NCBI GenBank assembly: GCA_033721235.1
Contig: JAWWAY010000005.1
Span: 143,593 to 207,592 of the forward strand
Length of the DNA stretch: 64,000 nucleotides
From: UBA5078 sp033721235
GTDB taxonomy: Bacteria > Pseudomonadota > Gammaproteobacteria > Pseudomonadales > Pseudohongiellaceae
Reading direction: 5' to 3'
The position numbers and the translations under genes were made by a program. The notes under the pieces were generated by a model. It made no database searches. It worked only from the letters and a program-made list of their open reading frames with translations, and was not told the DNA's origin. Below, piece after piece: positions 32,484-41,088 of this stretch (position 1 is its first letter; each line of letters starts with the position of its first letter).

Positions 32484-35090
32484 TCACACCATTGCCTCTT
32501 CGTAGACTTTGTCGACCTCAGCAAACTTAGTTACGCTCTCTAGGAGAGTTAAGGTTGTGAGTTTCATCGAGTTTTTCATTGGGCGATGTGGCACGTTGGT
32601 CACTGGCGTTTGCAGCAAGAGCGGTTTGCCTAGCTCAAATAAATAATACAAATCAGCAGAACCTGACTTCTTACCCGCTTGATCTTCGGTAATGGCGTAG
32701 CGTGGTAACACTGTGACTCGTTTAACCGGCCAAAGTTTGTCAATTTGCTTGGTTGAACTTTGAGTGTCTGAGGTAGACGCCAACGCTAAATAGCGAATTT
32801 CCTCGGCAATATGCTGCTTAAATTTCTGCAAAAACGTGCTTTGCGGCAGGTGATACCACAGCGCTGTACCTTGCTCAAATTGTTCAAAGTAGCCATTATC
32901 ACGGCCACGTTGCCCACCCAATGCCACTGTCATCGTCAAATCAGGGTACAGCACTTGGCGCATGCCATAATAAGGTATGCGTGCGGCTTCTTGTACGTAG
33001 AGCCTTTCCGCCATGCCAGCCATAGGATACATGGCTTCATTGTTTTGCCCTGTTTGTGTATTCGGTGCTGTGCCAATTTGCGTTTGCAAAAACTCTAGCA
33101 ACCACTGATGACCGCAATACCCGCTCTCAGTCTGGCTAAGATCAGTTTGACTAAGTTCGTTTTGGCTAGGCCTATTTTGACTAGGTAAGACAGCAAATGC
33201 GCCAATACCCACTTCTTCTATCGCGGCTGCGTAGGGGTTTGGTTTCGCAGCTTGATCAAAAAAGCCAGGGTATAAAGCAAACGCACCAAATACAGGGCGG
33301 CTTTTCTTGGTGGGTTGGTCAGCCATAGGACTAGATAGAGACTCCGACAAGCGGGGCTCTGATAGACGGATAAGTGCATCCCGATAACGGTGCATTTGGT
33401 TAATTGCATCGTCTGGTACGTAATCCATACTTTCGATATCTTCATTGCTGTCATCAAAGCGGTTTTTCTCGGTTTTAATGCGATACTTGGCATCAAACAG
33501 CCAAATAAACTGCTTTACTTCTGATGAGTCTGCTTTCGTTAAATCGGCGCTTTTAGGCAGTGTCACTTCCAACACAATATCCGGCTCTTGGTTAACCAAG
33601 TACGAGCGGATTGATTGGCCTTTTTTGGTAAATTTAGGCTCGTGTGCTAGCCTAGCTGTCACACCATCACTGCGTTTAAAGCGAAAAGCACCGGCAAACC
33701 CATCTTTTAGTTGGTACTCAAAAAAGTCATTTTGGGCGAGCTTAGCCGCACTGTTTTCCACCAATTCAAAGCCAAGATCCTGCTCTAAAATCTGTTTCAA
33801 ACACAAAAAGCACCACACTTCGTAAATCTCAGCCACCGACTTCATTGAAATGCTCGACTGATTGCCAAACACGTCTAAATAAAATTGCAGTTCCTGCCAA
33901 ATACGATACACCGCGCTGTAACCGGTTTTTTGCTGTAGCACTAACGACTCACGGTTTAACCCTGTGTATGCGCCAACCTCTTTTAAAAAACTTTGACCTA
34001 ACACTTTTTGCAGCGGTTGTTGCCAACTATGCAGCTCATTTAAAAATGAATCTGACAACCGTTGCCGCTCTGGCGCTTGATTACTCTGCCTAAGCTTTTG
34101 TTCAAACTCCGCTAATTGCCGCTTACTTTTACTCACCGCCATTTTGATAAAACGGTTTTCTGGGGTATCGACACTCAGTTGCTTTTTTTCAACCGCGTAG
34201 CGCTTATCGTACTGGCCATTAGCAAAGTCTTGCTTAACTTTCTCGGCTAACTTATGTGGCAGGCGGCCTTTTAATTTAGCCGCTTTGATATTGGCAACCA
34301 CCGGTTGCAAACGGCTATGTGGTGCGGCACAAATCACTTTTAAGCCTTGCTCAAAACGCTCCCTTAACGCTGCAAAATTAGCCAACCACATGAGTGGAAA
34401 ATGCCCGCGCTGCTGGCTGGTCGCTGCATCTTGCTCGGTTTTTTCGACCAAACTAAAGCGCCAAAGAGGGTAAACTTTGTCGATGGCTTGGTACATGGAG
34501 GGCAAGTCTTGGTGTAGTGCCATTTTGGTTGGTAGCACTTCAAAGGCAATATGCTGAGTCTGTATTTTGCCATTGTGCTCAAAGGTAAGTGGCAAACGTA
34601 ACCAGCCCACATCATTGCCGGTATTAATGGTGCCGGTTAAACGTGCGGGCACCACGCCCCTTGCGGTTTTTACTTCGGGGGCAAAACGAAATGCCTCATT
34701 CACGCTTTGGCTGCGATGGGTTAACCGCGCATTAGTTACTTCACTAAAAAAGACCCACTCAAACTGGTACTGAGTATTCTCAAAAAACAGCGGGGAATTT
34801 AATGTCAGCTCAGCGTGTTTCACTAAGCCATTGGCAACAAGGTCGTTTTCGGCTAAGTCACTTTCATCTAAAGCACTCTTGTCTAAGCCATCTGCAACTA
34901 GCCCCTGCGGTTCAATAGCATTGCTCAGCTGCGCCGCAGGCGCAAAGCGCAATTCGTAGCTAGGTTGTGTATGATTAGCGCTCGCCCTGTGCGCCATTGT
35001 ATTCTGATGCACGCTCAACCGCTGGCTAATATCATTCGCCCAAATCGAAAACTCAAAGTCGGGGGTTTGTAATCGTATTAACACTGGCAT
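32484..35090 (-). CDS. DUF2357 / PD-(D/E)XK restriction nuclease subunit (McrC-like)
   Basis: 868 residues. The N-terminal half is the DUF2357 beta-rich region (FSIWANDISQRLSV, LQPVVANIKAAKL, VDTPENRFIKMAV). A PD-(D/E)XK nuclease core is seen at about residues 500-550: PDIVLEV followed by FIWLFDAKYRIK, giving the D...D-x-K acids and lysine. Such proteins (COG1700) pair with McrB-type AAA+ motors, which is the next gene upstream (82 bases). The gene also contains two arrays of 15-bp repeats encoding Leu- or Ser-Gln-pentads (residues about 61-90 and 635-654). As last gene of the HTH-methyltransferase-McrB-nuclease series it is the probable DNA-cleaving subunit of an LlaJI/BsuMI-like restriction system. 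Confidence 0.8.
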   Translation of the reverse strand: MPVLIRLQTPDFEFSIWANDISQRLSVHQNTMAHRASANHTQPSYELRFAPAAQLSNAIEPQGLVADGLDKSALDESDLAENDLVANGLVKHAELTLNSPLFFENTQYQFEWVFFSEVTNARLTHRSQSVNEAFRFAPEVKTARGVVPARLTGTINTGNDVGWLRLPLTFEHNGKIQTQHIAFEVLPTKMALHQDLPSMYQAIDKVYPLWRFSLVEKTEQDAATSQQRGHFPLMWLANFAALRERFEQGLKVICAAPHSRLQPVVANIKAAKLKGRLPHKLAEKVKQDFANGQYDKRYAVEKKQLSVDTPENRFIKMAVSKSKRQLAEFEQKLRQSNQAPERQRLSDSFLNELHSWQQPLQKVLGQSFLKEVGAYTGLNRESLVLQQKTGYSAVYRIWQELQFYLDVFGNQSSISMKSVAEIYEVWCFLCLKQILEQDLGFELVENSAAKLAQNDFFEYQLKDGFAGAFRFKRSDGVTARLAHEPKFTKKGQSIRSYLVNQEPDIVLEVTLPKSADLTKADSSEVKQFIWLFDAKYRIKTEKNRFDDSNEDIESMDYVPDDAINQMHRYRDALIRLSEPRLSESLSSPMADQPTKKSRPVFGAFALYPGFFDQAAKPNPYAAAIEEVGIGAFAVLPSQNRPSQNELSQTDLSQTESGYCGHQWLLEFLQTQIGTAPNTQTGQNNEAMYPMAGMAERLYVQEAARIPYYGMRQVLYPDLTMTVALGGQRGRDNGYFEQFEQGTALWYHLPQSTFLQKFKQHIAEEIRYLALASTSDTQSSTKQIDKLWPVKRVTVLPRYAITEDQAGKKSGSADLYYLFELGKPLLLQTPVTNVPHRPMKNSMKLTTLTLLESVTKFAEVDKVYEEAMV
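33128..33187 (-). repeat. Degenerate 15-bp tandem repeat, four units, inside the nuclease gene
   Basis: Units on the plus strand CAGTCTGGCTAAGAT, CAGTTTGACTAAGTT, CGTTTTGGCTAGGCC and TATTTTGACTAGGTA share a TGRCTARG core every 15 bases. On the coding strand they give pentads of the type SQN(R/E)(P/L) SQT(D/E)x. Confidence 0.7.
34821..34910 (-). repeat. Second degenerate 15-bp repeat array, six units, inside the same gene
   Basis: Six 15-base units (for example GGCTAAGTCACTTTC, ATCTAAAGCACTCTT, GTCTAAGCCATCTGC) share CTAAG phase with the array at 33128. They encode a period-5 leucine pattern, roughly LxxxD/G, near residues 61-90, resembling a pentapeptide-repeat stretch. Confidence 0.65.
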
Positions 35091-35172
35091 TCCCTACCAC
35101 TCCTTACGCCTTCGCTGTACGGTTTTTTATAGGTTGCATTCATTGCAGAAGGCATCAAACAGCACCGACTCA

Positions 35173-37212
35173 TTAAGGCCAGAAACTGGTAAAGGTGGCA
35201 CTGGCTAATCGCGCGCTCATCCACTTCAACTTCGCTTTTGAACGGCAAGGTATGCGAAGTACTTTTTCCTCTTCAGTAGCACCATCGGCCACTATTTTCT
35301 CACGATGCAAGTCAGGGCGTTGATTCTTATCGCCTTGGCCTGCTTGCCAAATAGGGGCTAACTGGTCTAAAAGCACAGCGCTAAGCTCCTCTAACAAATC
35401 CTTGCGATTTGATGTAGTCAGTTTGTCGGAATCGCCTTCTATACGCGGCAGAACCTTACACATCATGAAATCGTCCCACACAGCTTTTAAAGTCAAGTCA
35501 TCTTGTGGTTGGCTGCTGGCAACCGCAAGCAGTAATTCATTGAGCGCACGAAACGCCAATTCAAACGGCGTGTTTTTCAGCACTAAGTTGACTGTCGATA
35601 AGAACGCAACGGTTTTAGTGCCATCTGCATCAAAAGTATTGATTAAGTCTGCTTTACTGGCGTTTGACCAAATGGGGTAACTTAGGCGCTTGTTACAACT
35701 GGTTGGGGTGAAAAAGTCGTTATAGTCGTTAGGGAAAAACGCGCCAAAATCAAAGCTCAGTGCGCGGTCTATCACCTTACGCGAAAAACCATGGGTAGTT
35801 TCATCCATATTCACCGTACCTGCGACTAGCAGGTTAAACGGAATGCCTAAACCATATTGGCAAACTAGTTCCCAAAGCTCGTTGTACTTACCATCTTCTA
35901 CACTGCCAAAGCCTAGCGCTTCACGCAGATCTTCTTTATCTGCAACGGCTTCAATGGTGGCGGGTTTCAATAGCGCATCACTGCTGTAAGTAAAACCGTC
36001 ATCCGTCCAACGCCATTCGCGGGTTTCCAGCACCGACAAATAATCAGCAAAATATTGCTCTACGGGTGCAAGGTTCATTTCATCCAAACACAGCCAGTAA
36101 GGCAATACTTGTTCAAGAGCATCACGTTCGCCTGCAACTACTAAACGCTCGCCTTGATCTTCGCTTTCTTGAACTTCAACAGTTAAGTTACTATCAGCAA
36201 TCGCACGCCATGCTTTGGCGATAAACTGCAATACATCGGTGGTGATATATTCAGCATTGCCGTTTAAGCGCGAGATATAACCAAGCAAATCACTCGGCTC
36301 ATGCCAATCGGGCCGCACCGAGGTTAAACAATATATATCGTTCCTGTTTCCATTTAAGCCGAAAGTCTCAGCAAACTTTTTTGAAGCTTCTGATTGCTTG
36401 CGAACAAAACGCGTTTTACCTGTGCCAGAGATGCCAGCTAGAAGGAGGAAGGGTTTGTACAGCATAGCATTAGAAGTTGAATTAGAGCTTCTCTGTATAG
36501 GTTCATTATCTTGTGGTCTTACTTCAAAAAGCGATATTAATTCAACTTCGTTTTCAGATAACAAAGAGCTCAAATTTTGTGTATATTTTACAAAGTCTGC
36601 GCTATCTGAATAAGCTATTAAATTAGCCAAATCTGCAGGGTATTCTCGCTTAACATACTCAATAAGCTTACCAAAGAGAGCTCTTGGTTCACGCTCATTT
36701 TTATCAAACTTATTAAATCTATTCAACCAAATTAAAAATGAAAAACCAACCCGAGAAAAGCCATATTTTTCTTTCAATTTATTCAAATAATCATCAGCCA
36801 AAGAGAATTCATAATCGTCAATTACGATTAAACCCTTATTTGATTTTTTAGGGTAATTTTGAACACTTTGGGTGGAATGAGTTGCGACACCAGCACTTAA
36901 CAAATTACTGCCAACACCAAAGTCAGATTTCTGCTTTATGTCATTAATAAAGTTAGTTGTGTAGCGTCCATCCTGATCTAACTTAACAATATCCCCAACA
37001 TAGGAAATAAAGTCATCCAAGTAAAGGTCCGTTTTATGCCTTAGTTTTACCGAAGTTATCACTTCCTTATTAAGAAGACGAGATAATGCTAAACAATGTC
37101 TAATAGCGCTAACATCTTGGGTAACGCCTTGTTTAACTTTCTCGCCATTTGCCAACAACTTAAAATCATTAACAGCCAAGAGAAGCAAGTCTCGTGATAA
37201 ATATAAGTCCAT
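35173..37212 (-). CDS. McrB-like AAA+ NTPase of a restriction system
   Basis: 679 residues. An N-terminal region of about 250 residues of unknown fold (probably specificity or DNA-binding) precedes the AAA+ module: Walker A GISGTGKT at 260-267, Walker B LCLDEMNL at about 374-381, and the McrB-family sensor block GTVNMDETTHGFSRKVIDRA at 465-484. The Asn-Met-Asp there corresponds to the MNTADRS GTPase signature of McrB in altered form, so GTP or ATP use is uncertain. The C-terminus ends SARLASATFTSFWP, a family-like end, so the gene looks intact. It translocates on DNA and activates the McrC-like nuclease encoded next; 18 bases after the methyltransferase. Confidence 0.85.
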   Translation of the reverse strand: MDLYLSRDLLLLAVNDFKLLANGEKVKQGVTQDVSAIRHCLALSRLLNKEVITSVKLRHKTDLYLDDFISYVGDIVKLDQDGRYTTNFINDIKQKSDFGVGSNLLSAGVATHSTQSVQNYPKKSNKGLIVIDDYEFSLADDYLNKLKEKYGFSRVGFSFLIWLNRFNKFDKNEREPRALFGKLIEYVKREYPADLANLIAYSDSADFVKYTQNLSSLLSENEVELISLFEVRPQDNEPIQRSSNSTSNAMLYKPFLLLAGISGTGKTRFVRKQSEASKKFAETFGLNGNRNDIYCLTSVRPDWHEPSDLLGYISRLNGNAEYITTDVLQFIAKAWRAIADSNLTVEVQESEDQGERLVVAGERDALEQVLPYWLCLDEMNLAPVEQYFADYLSVLETREWRWTDDGFTYSSDALLKPATIEAVADKEDLREALGFGSVEDGKYNELWELVCQYGLGIPFNLLVAGTVNMDETTHGFSRKVIDRALSFDFGAFFPNDYNDFFTPTSCNKRLSYPIWSNASKADLINTFDADGTKTVAFLSTVNLVLKNTPFELAFRALNELLLAVASSQPQDDLTLKAVWDDFMMCKVLPRIEGDSDKLTTSNRKDLLEELSAVLLDQLAPIWQAGQGDKNQRPDLHREKIVADGATEEEKVLRIPCRSKAKLKWMSARLASATFTSFWP

Positions 37213-37230
37213 AAAAAGATCCTTCCGTAG

Positions 37231-38256
37231 TTAAAATACTTGCTCTAAAACACTCTTAGCTATGTTATAAGCCAGCCTCGGTGGAACAGCATTTCCTATC
37301 ATCTTGTATTTACTTGGAATACTATCTCCTATAAATTTAAAATCATCAGGAAATGATTGAAACCTAGCAATCTCTCTAACAGAATATCTTCTGTTTTCAA
37401 GCGGGTGTAATATTCCAGAGTTTTCGGGTGTGGCCGCCGCTGTAATTGTCCCCATTATTTCATCAAGATTGAACTTTCGATAAAAATTAGGAGAACGATA
37501 CTTTTTTATTTCTCTCCGAATACGCTTCAATCGTTCTGGCAAAACATCATCAGGAATATTTTTCCATGAACCTCCAGCGGGAATATACGATGAGAGAAGC
37601 TGTGCCTGTGGTGACAAGGGCCAAACCTCAAACTTTTCATCATCCAATATGCTATTGTTGATAACTGTACTAACCGTTAAATCTGATGATCTTATAGGAG
37701 AAGGGAAAACAAAATCACCTTTAACATCATCTCTAACCCCTATTATTATGACCCTGTGGCGATTCTGAGGTACTTCAAAATCAGACGCTTTGAGTAATTT
37801 CCAATATGTACGATAACCATGCTCAAATAATTCATTTTCAATACGTTTGGGCATTGGCGTACCTTTATCATCTTTTGATGAAATAAAGCCTCGAACGTTT
37901 TCAAAAAGCACAACCTTCGGCTTTTTTTTATCAACAATATTCATAACACTTTCAAAAAGACCACCACGATGATCGTTCATGCTTTTTCGATTTCCGGCAC
38001 TAGAAAAAGGCTGACAAGGTATACCAGCAAGTATCACATCAATATCATTGGGAATTTCAGAATCTACATCAACTTCCGTAATATCTTTTATTAATATCTG
38101 ACCTAAATTATGCCGATAGGTCGCCTCAACAGTTTTCTCAATGTCATTTGAAAAAACGATATTAAATCCCGCTTGATGAAAGCCAAGATCCAAGCCTCCA
38201 CAGCCTGAGAATAAGGAGATTGTTCTAGGTTTTATTGGTGTTCTGCTATTTATCAT
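37231..38256 (-). CDS. DNA (cytosine-5-)-methyltransferase
   Basis: 341 residues with all main C5-methyltransferase motifs in order: I SLFSGCGGLDLG (14-25), IV GIPCQPFSSAG with catalytic Cys81, VI FENV (119-121), VIII QNRHRVIIIG, IX RRYSVREIARFQSFPDDF and X MIGNAVPP. The target-recognition domain between VIII and IX is short (about 100 residues) and its DNA site cannot be predicted. The coding sequence is visibly more AT-rich than its neighbours, indicating foreign origin. Its start overlaps the stop of the HTH gene by 11 bases. It should protect host DNA from the downstream McrBC-like restriction proteins. Confidence 0.95.
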   Translation of the reverse strand: MINSRTPIKPRTISLFSGCGGLDLGFHQAGFNIVFSNDIEKTVEATYRHNLGQILIKDITEVDVDSEIPNDIDVILAGIPCQPFSSAGNRKSMNDHRGGLFESVMNIVDKKKPKVVLFENVRGFISSKDDKGTPMPKRIENELFEHGYRTYWKLLKASDFEVPQNRHRVIIIGVRDDVKGDFVFPSPIRSSDLTVSTVINNSILDDEKFEVWPLSPQAQLLSSYIPAGGSWKNIPDDVLPERLKRIRREIKKYRSPNFYRKFNLDEIMGTITAAATPENSGILHPLENRRYSVREIARFQSFPDDFKFIGDSIPSKYKMIGNAVPPRLAYNIAKSVLEQVF

Positions 38257-38578
38257 TATTAACTACTACTAAAAATTCTTGATGGATGACTTTAGGGCGA
38301 AGCATGTTTTTTGTACCTTGCATTTCTACCAAGTTGTACTTGCCCAATGTTTTTAGTGTTCTCGACACATTACTGACCGCTCGGCCTGTAAATGCTGCCA
38401 GCTCAGTCACCGATTTCGGCTGTTTCTCGGTGATCACTTTTAACAGTTGCTGGTTTTCTTTCGACAGCACACTGGCCACCGATTTCAGCGAGTCGAACCA
38501 AATATCAACGGGGTAATCAGGGGCGGGCGCTTGCCCTTTAATCCCAATAACGCAACGCGATTGTCTTGTGTTTTTCAT
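38246..38578 (-). CDS. Winged-helix transcriptional regulator (HVO_A0114/MarR-like), probable R-M controller
   Basis: 110 residues. A winged helix-turn-helix is visible at about 50-95: SVTELAAFTGRAVSNVSRTLKTLGKYNLVEM, resembling the HVO_A0114-type DNA-binding family, whose members are also found as antitoxin-like regulators. First gene of the minus-strand set regulator-methyltransferase-McrB-nuclease, with an 11-base overlap with the methyltransferase start. The position suggests it times methyltransferase and nuclease expression, the job of control proteins in restriction-modification systems; this is inference. An antitoxin role is an alternative, but no toxin gene is visible beside it. Confidence 0.75.
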   Translation of the reverse strand: MKNTRQSRCVIGIKGQAPAPDYPVDIWFDSLKSVASVLSKENQQLLKVITEKQPKSVTELAAFTGRAVSNVSRTLKTLGKYNLVEMQGTKNMLRPKVIHQEFLVVVNNDK

Positions 38579-38902
38579 TTCTTTACTCGCATAGCTTGCT
38601 CAAATCAATTGCTCGCACTCTCTACTTTCGCCTCTACTATTAGAAATAGCCAGCGACTGGGTAAAACAGCGTTTGATCAATTAAAAGACTGTACTCTTGT
38701 ACATAATTCGCATATCTTATCAACTGCTGATAATAGCGCAAGCGTATTTTCCGTTTAGGGCGATAACAATCACGGTGTAGAGGAAGTTCACTACCAGTAC
38801 ACTAGTTGTGTTGTCTGCTTTCGGCTTTCAATCTGGCCAAATACTTAGGTTGACTGGCGGTTCATTGCAAGGCGGCAAGCCCGCAAAGGTTTAATCGCCT
38901 TT

Positions 38903-39630
38903 TTAGTCATCCAAGATCCTGCCTTTAACACAGTACATGCTAGAGCGGGAGTTATAGGGCAGGCTGACTTTACGCTGTGGTCGGTTGCCATCAGGAACTA
39001 GGTAGGCTGCGGCTATCAGTGCTTTGGCAGCGCGATCTGGGCGTAGGCCTTCGGTGGCTTCGCGCCAGCCTATTGGATAAAACAGGTAGAGGGTTTGTGG
39101 GCCTGTGGAATCAAGTCAGCCAGCGCGTTGGCGAACTTGGCTTCTGTGACCAGTTTGTTTAGGAGTAAAGCGGCTTTCGCCATGCTGCTCAATAAAACTG
39201 CGTACCTGACGAATGGCTTGTTGGTCTTCACTGGCGGCCATACCACCGCGGGCGAGTATTCATTAATTAAGCTGGCTTAAACAGGCGATTTCTACACTTT
39301 GAGCTGGCCAATCGAGTACTTTGGCTCCAATGGCTAACAGGCCTACACTGGCCAGAGAGGCAAATTTTTCGGCGACTCGGCGCACTTGGCCGTCTGCCTC
39401 GGGAGGTAAGCTGGTTAAAATACGTTGGCGTACGTTTTTGGAAAACGGGGCGAACCTGCGCGCTGCTCTGCGTTAAATACCGTAACCAATCCAAAGCCAA
39501 ACTGCCGTAATGTTGACGGCTTTAGTGTTTTAGGTGGTCGGCTAAATCGGCGGCGCTCATGCCATGGCTATGGTTTAACACGCCCATTTGGGCTCTGGCA
39601 TCGGTACTGAGATCAATCACGCGCACTTAC
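38903..39630 (-). pseudogene. Broken DUF927-type helicase/primase C-terminal region
   Basis: Reading the minus strand in pieces gives a coherent DUF927 C-terminus interrupted by several stops and frame changes: VIDLSTDARAQMGV, then YGSLALDWLRYLTQSSAQV, EADGQVRRVAEKFASLASVG, VRSFIEQHGESRF, REATEGLRPDRAAKALIAAA and a last SSMYCVKGRILDD ending at TAA 38903-38905. DUF927 proteins are replicative helicase/primase-like genes of integrative elements, plasmids and phages. The N-terminal ATPase half is absent. The region 38579-38902 holds no convincing gene. Confidence 0.6.
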
Positions 39631-39644
39631 TGCCCTGTTTTTCA

Positions 39645-39767
39645 CTATACCGTTAAAAACGTTAACAGGTCTAAGGTGGGCGCAATCTCGAGATAACGCT
39701 TACCGTCAATCTTTAGCGTACAGCTGGACGTTAAGGCCAGCGCCAGAAATAGCAGCCAGTATCTCAC
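39645..39767 (-). pseudogene. DUF3833 lipoprotein gene, truncated after about 35 codons
   Basis: GTG at 39767 overlaps the TGA of the chalcone-isomerase-like gene (GTGA at 39764-39767). The 40-codon frame encodes a lipoprotein signal (WLLFLALALTSSC) followed by YLEIAPTLDLLTFL, which resembles the conserved start of DUF3833 proteins (P-x-LDL-x-x-F/Y-F). The rest, about 140 residues, is missing: the sequence passes into the DUF927 debris. In other gammaproteobacteria DUF3833 genes sit beside the chalcone-isomerase-like gene, so this looks like a host gene cut at the island edge. Identification rests on a short match plus context. Confidence 0.5.
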
Positions 39768-40294
39768 TTGATCAGCCCCAGTAGTTGTTGACGAAGTTTC
39801 GGCTCAGAAGTGGAATCGCCAAGCCATATATTGAAAAACCATTTCGAAAACAAGGGATCATCAAGATGGGCTACTTTCTCTCCATCACGGAAAAAATGCG
39901 TACGACTGTTTGCATCCACCACTCCAGTCAGGCGTGTACCCTTTTTAACGTCAGGTATTATTTCGATCAGCCGCCGATACCAATTCGACAAAACCGCCTC
40001 GTCAGTAAACCCCTGTTTTTGTATTTCCTCTACCGAGCGCTTTGCGATGGCGTCTCCATTTAAATCCCGTAGATACGTCAACTCCAACGCAAAAGGTTCA
40101 CCGGAGCGCCATTGGCCACTACTGGTATAGAGTTTGGCATCGTAAACATTCCACAAAAAATATTTCAGACGAGCTGTGCCTACTATCTGTGCTTGCGGCA
40201 CGAGACCAGAGACTTCTGGCTCTAGCTTTGCCAATGCTAGAGTCGCCCAACAGGAGAAAAGTGCTCCGATGGCAAGCATAAGGTGAGATTTCAT
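39764..40294 (-). CDS. Chalcone-isomerase-like periplasmic protein
   Basis: 176 residues from ATG 40294, preceded by AAGGACA; an in-frame upstream ATG at 40459 would put a non-signal extension before the obvious signal peptide MKSHLMLAIGALFSCWATLALA. The body contains VGTARLKYFLWNVYDAKLYT, PFALELTYLRDLNGDAI and NWYRRLIEIIPDVKKGTRLT, the pattern of the bacterial chalcone-isomerase-like family, which binds fatty acids or unknown ligands and has no demonstrated flavonoid role. Typical neighbours are a cyclopropane-fatty-acid synthase, DUF2878 and DUF3833 genes; only the start of DUF3833 is left here. Confidence 0.8.
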   Translation of the reverse strand: MKSHLMLAIGALFSCWATLALAKLEPEVSGLVPQAQIVGTARLKYFLWNVYDAKLYTSSGQWRSGEPFALELTYLRDLNGDAIAKRSVEEIQKQGFTDEAVLSNWYRRLIEIIPDVKKGTRLTGVVDANSRTHFFRDGEKVAHLDDPLFSKWFFNIWLGDSTSEPKLRQQLLGLIK

Positions 40295-40676
40295 ATCATT
40301 GTCCTTGTAACGACTGTTGTGCCGCAGGCATGAGCAAAGACCAAGCGGGGTTATGCTTATGAGATACGGTGCAGAATAGAAATTAGATTCGTTTATTCTG
40401 CTTATCGCACATTGAGGGATATTGTCTGTATAGCGAGGTAAGAGAGTCTTCAAAAGCAAAGCTGGAAGACAGTCAATTTCCCTTCACCATATAACATGGA
40501 GAGGAAGATAAACTGGTTCCCATAGAGTTTTCAGAACGATTGGCCCATAACGTCATGGAAGTTAATTTTGTTCGAAAACCATACTACGGCCACTTTATGA
40601 TCTACCAGCATTGGTAGAAGTTTTTACTTGAAGTAGCGGCATGAATAACGATCAATCTTAAACCATTAAGTATGGT
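40295..40676. other. Intergenic region, possibly gene debris
   Basis: 382 bases between the chalcone-isomerase-like gene and the VOC gene. On the plus strand 40495-40617 there is a short open stretch (VPIEFSERLAHNVMEVNF, then KPYYGHFMIYQHW) without a start codon that has a protein-like composition. I cannot assign it, and no other feature is visible. Confidence 0.3.
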
Positions 40677-41033
40677 TTACTTAACGTCAGACCATACAGC
40701 GTATTCGTTGCCATTTGGGTCAGAAAAGTGAAAGCGGCGCCCACCGGGAAACGAAAAAATGTCTTTGATTATCTTGCCACCTGATAACTTTATTTTCCCG
40801 AGAGTCTCTTCTAGATTAGCGCTAAATAGAACTACCAGCACACTGCCATTTTCGGTGGTGGCTGATACGTTGGATTTATAGAAGCCGCCATCAATTCCTG
40901 CATTTGCGATTGTAAGATAGTCGGGGCCGTAATGAGTAAACGACCACCCAAAAGTGGACGTGAAAAACGTTTTGGTTGCTGTTAGGTCTGCCGATGGAAG
41001 TTCAATATAGTTTATTTTTCCAGTTTCTTTCAT
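40677..41033 (-). CDS. VOC-superfamily (glyoxalase-like) protein
   Basis: 118 residues forming one vicinal-oxygen-chelate domain: NYIELPSADLTATKTFFTSTFGW at the start, a central KIKLSGGKIIKDIFSFPGGRR and the closing FHFSDPNGNEYAVW, the standard betaalphabetabetabeta repeats. Such proteins often bind metal for lyase, dioxygenase or resistance functions; the substrate is unknown. The metal-ligand pattern is incomplete compared with lactoylglutathione lyase, so a specific activity is not assigned. Free-standing between the chalcone-isomerase-like gene and the flavin reductase. Confidence 0.85.
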   Translation of the reverse strand: MKETGKINYIELPSADLTATKTFFTSTFGWSFTHYGPDYLTIANAGIDGGFYKSNVSATTENGSVLVVLFSANLEETLGKIKLSGGKIIKDIFSFPGGRRFHFSDPNGNEYAVWSDVK

Positions 41034-41088
41034 CTTTATTCCTTAAGTAAATAGCGCTTGTTATTATTATAGTTTGATTGGTGGTGGC

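Noticed and set aside
38643..38760. Open frame on the minus strand reading ...LRYYQQLIRYANYVQ... possibly a gene fragment
   Set aside because: No start codon, about 40 residues, and I could not connect it to any family; it may be chance or unrelated debris.
40495..40617. Short plus-strand stretch with protein-like composition before the VOC gene
   Set aside because: It has no start codon and no recognisable family; noted in the intergenic entry only.
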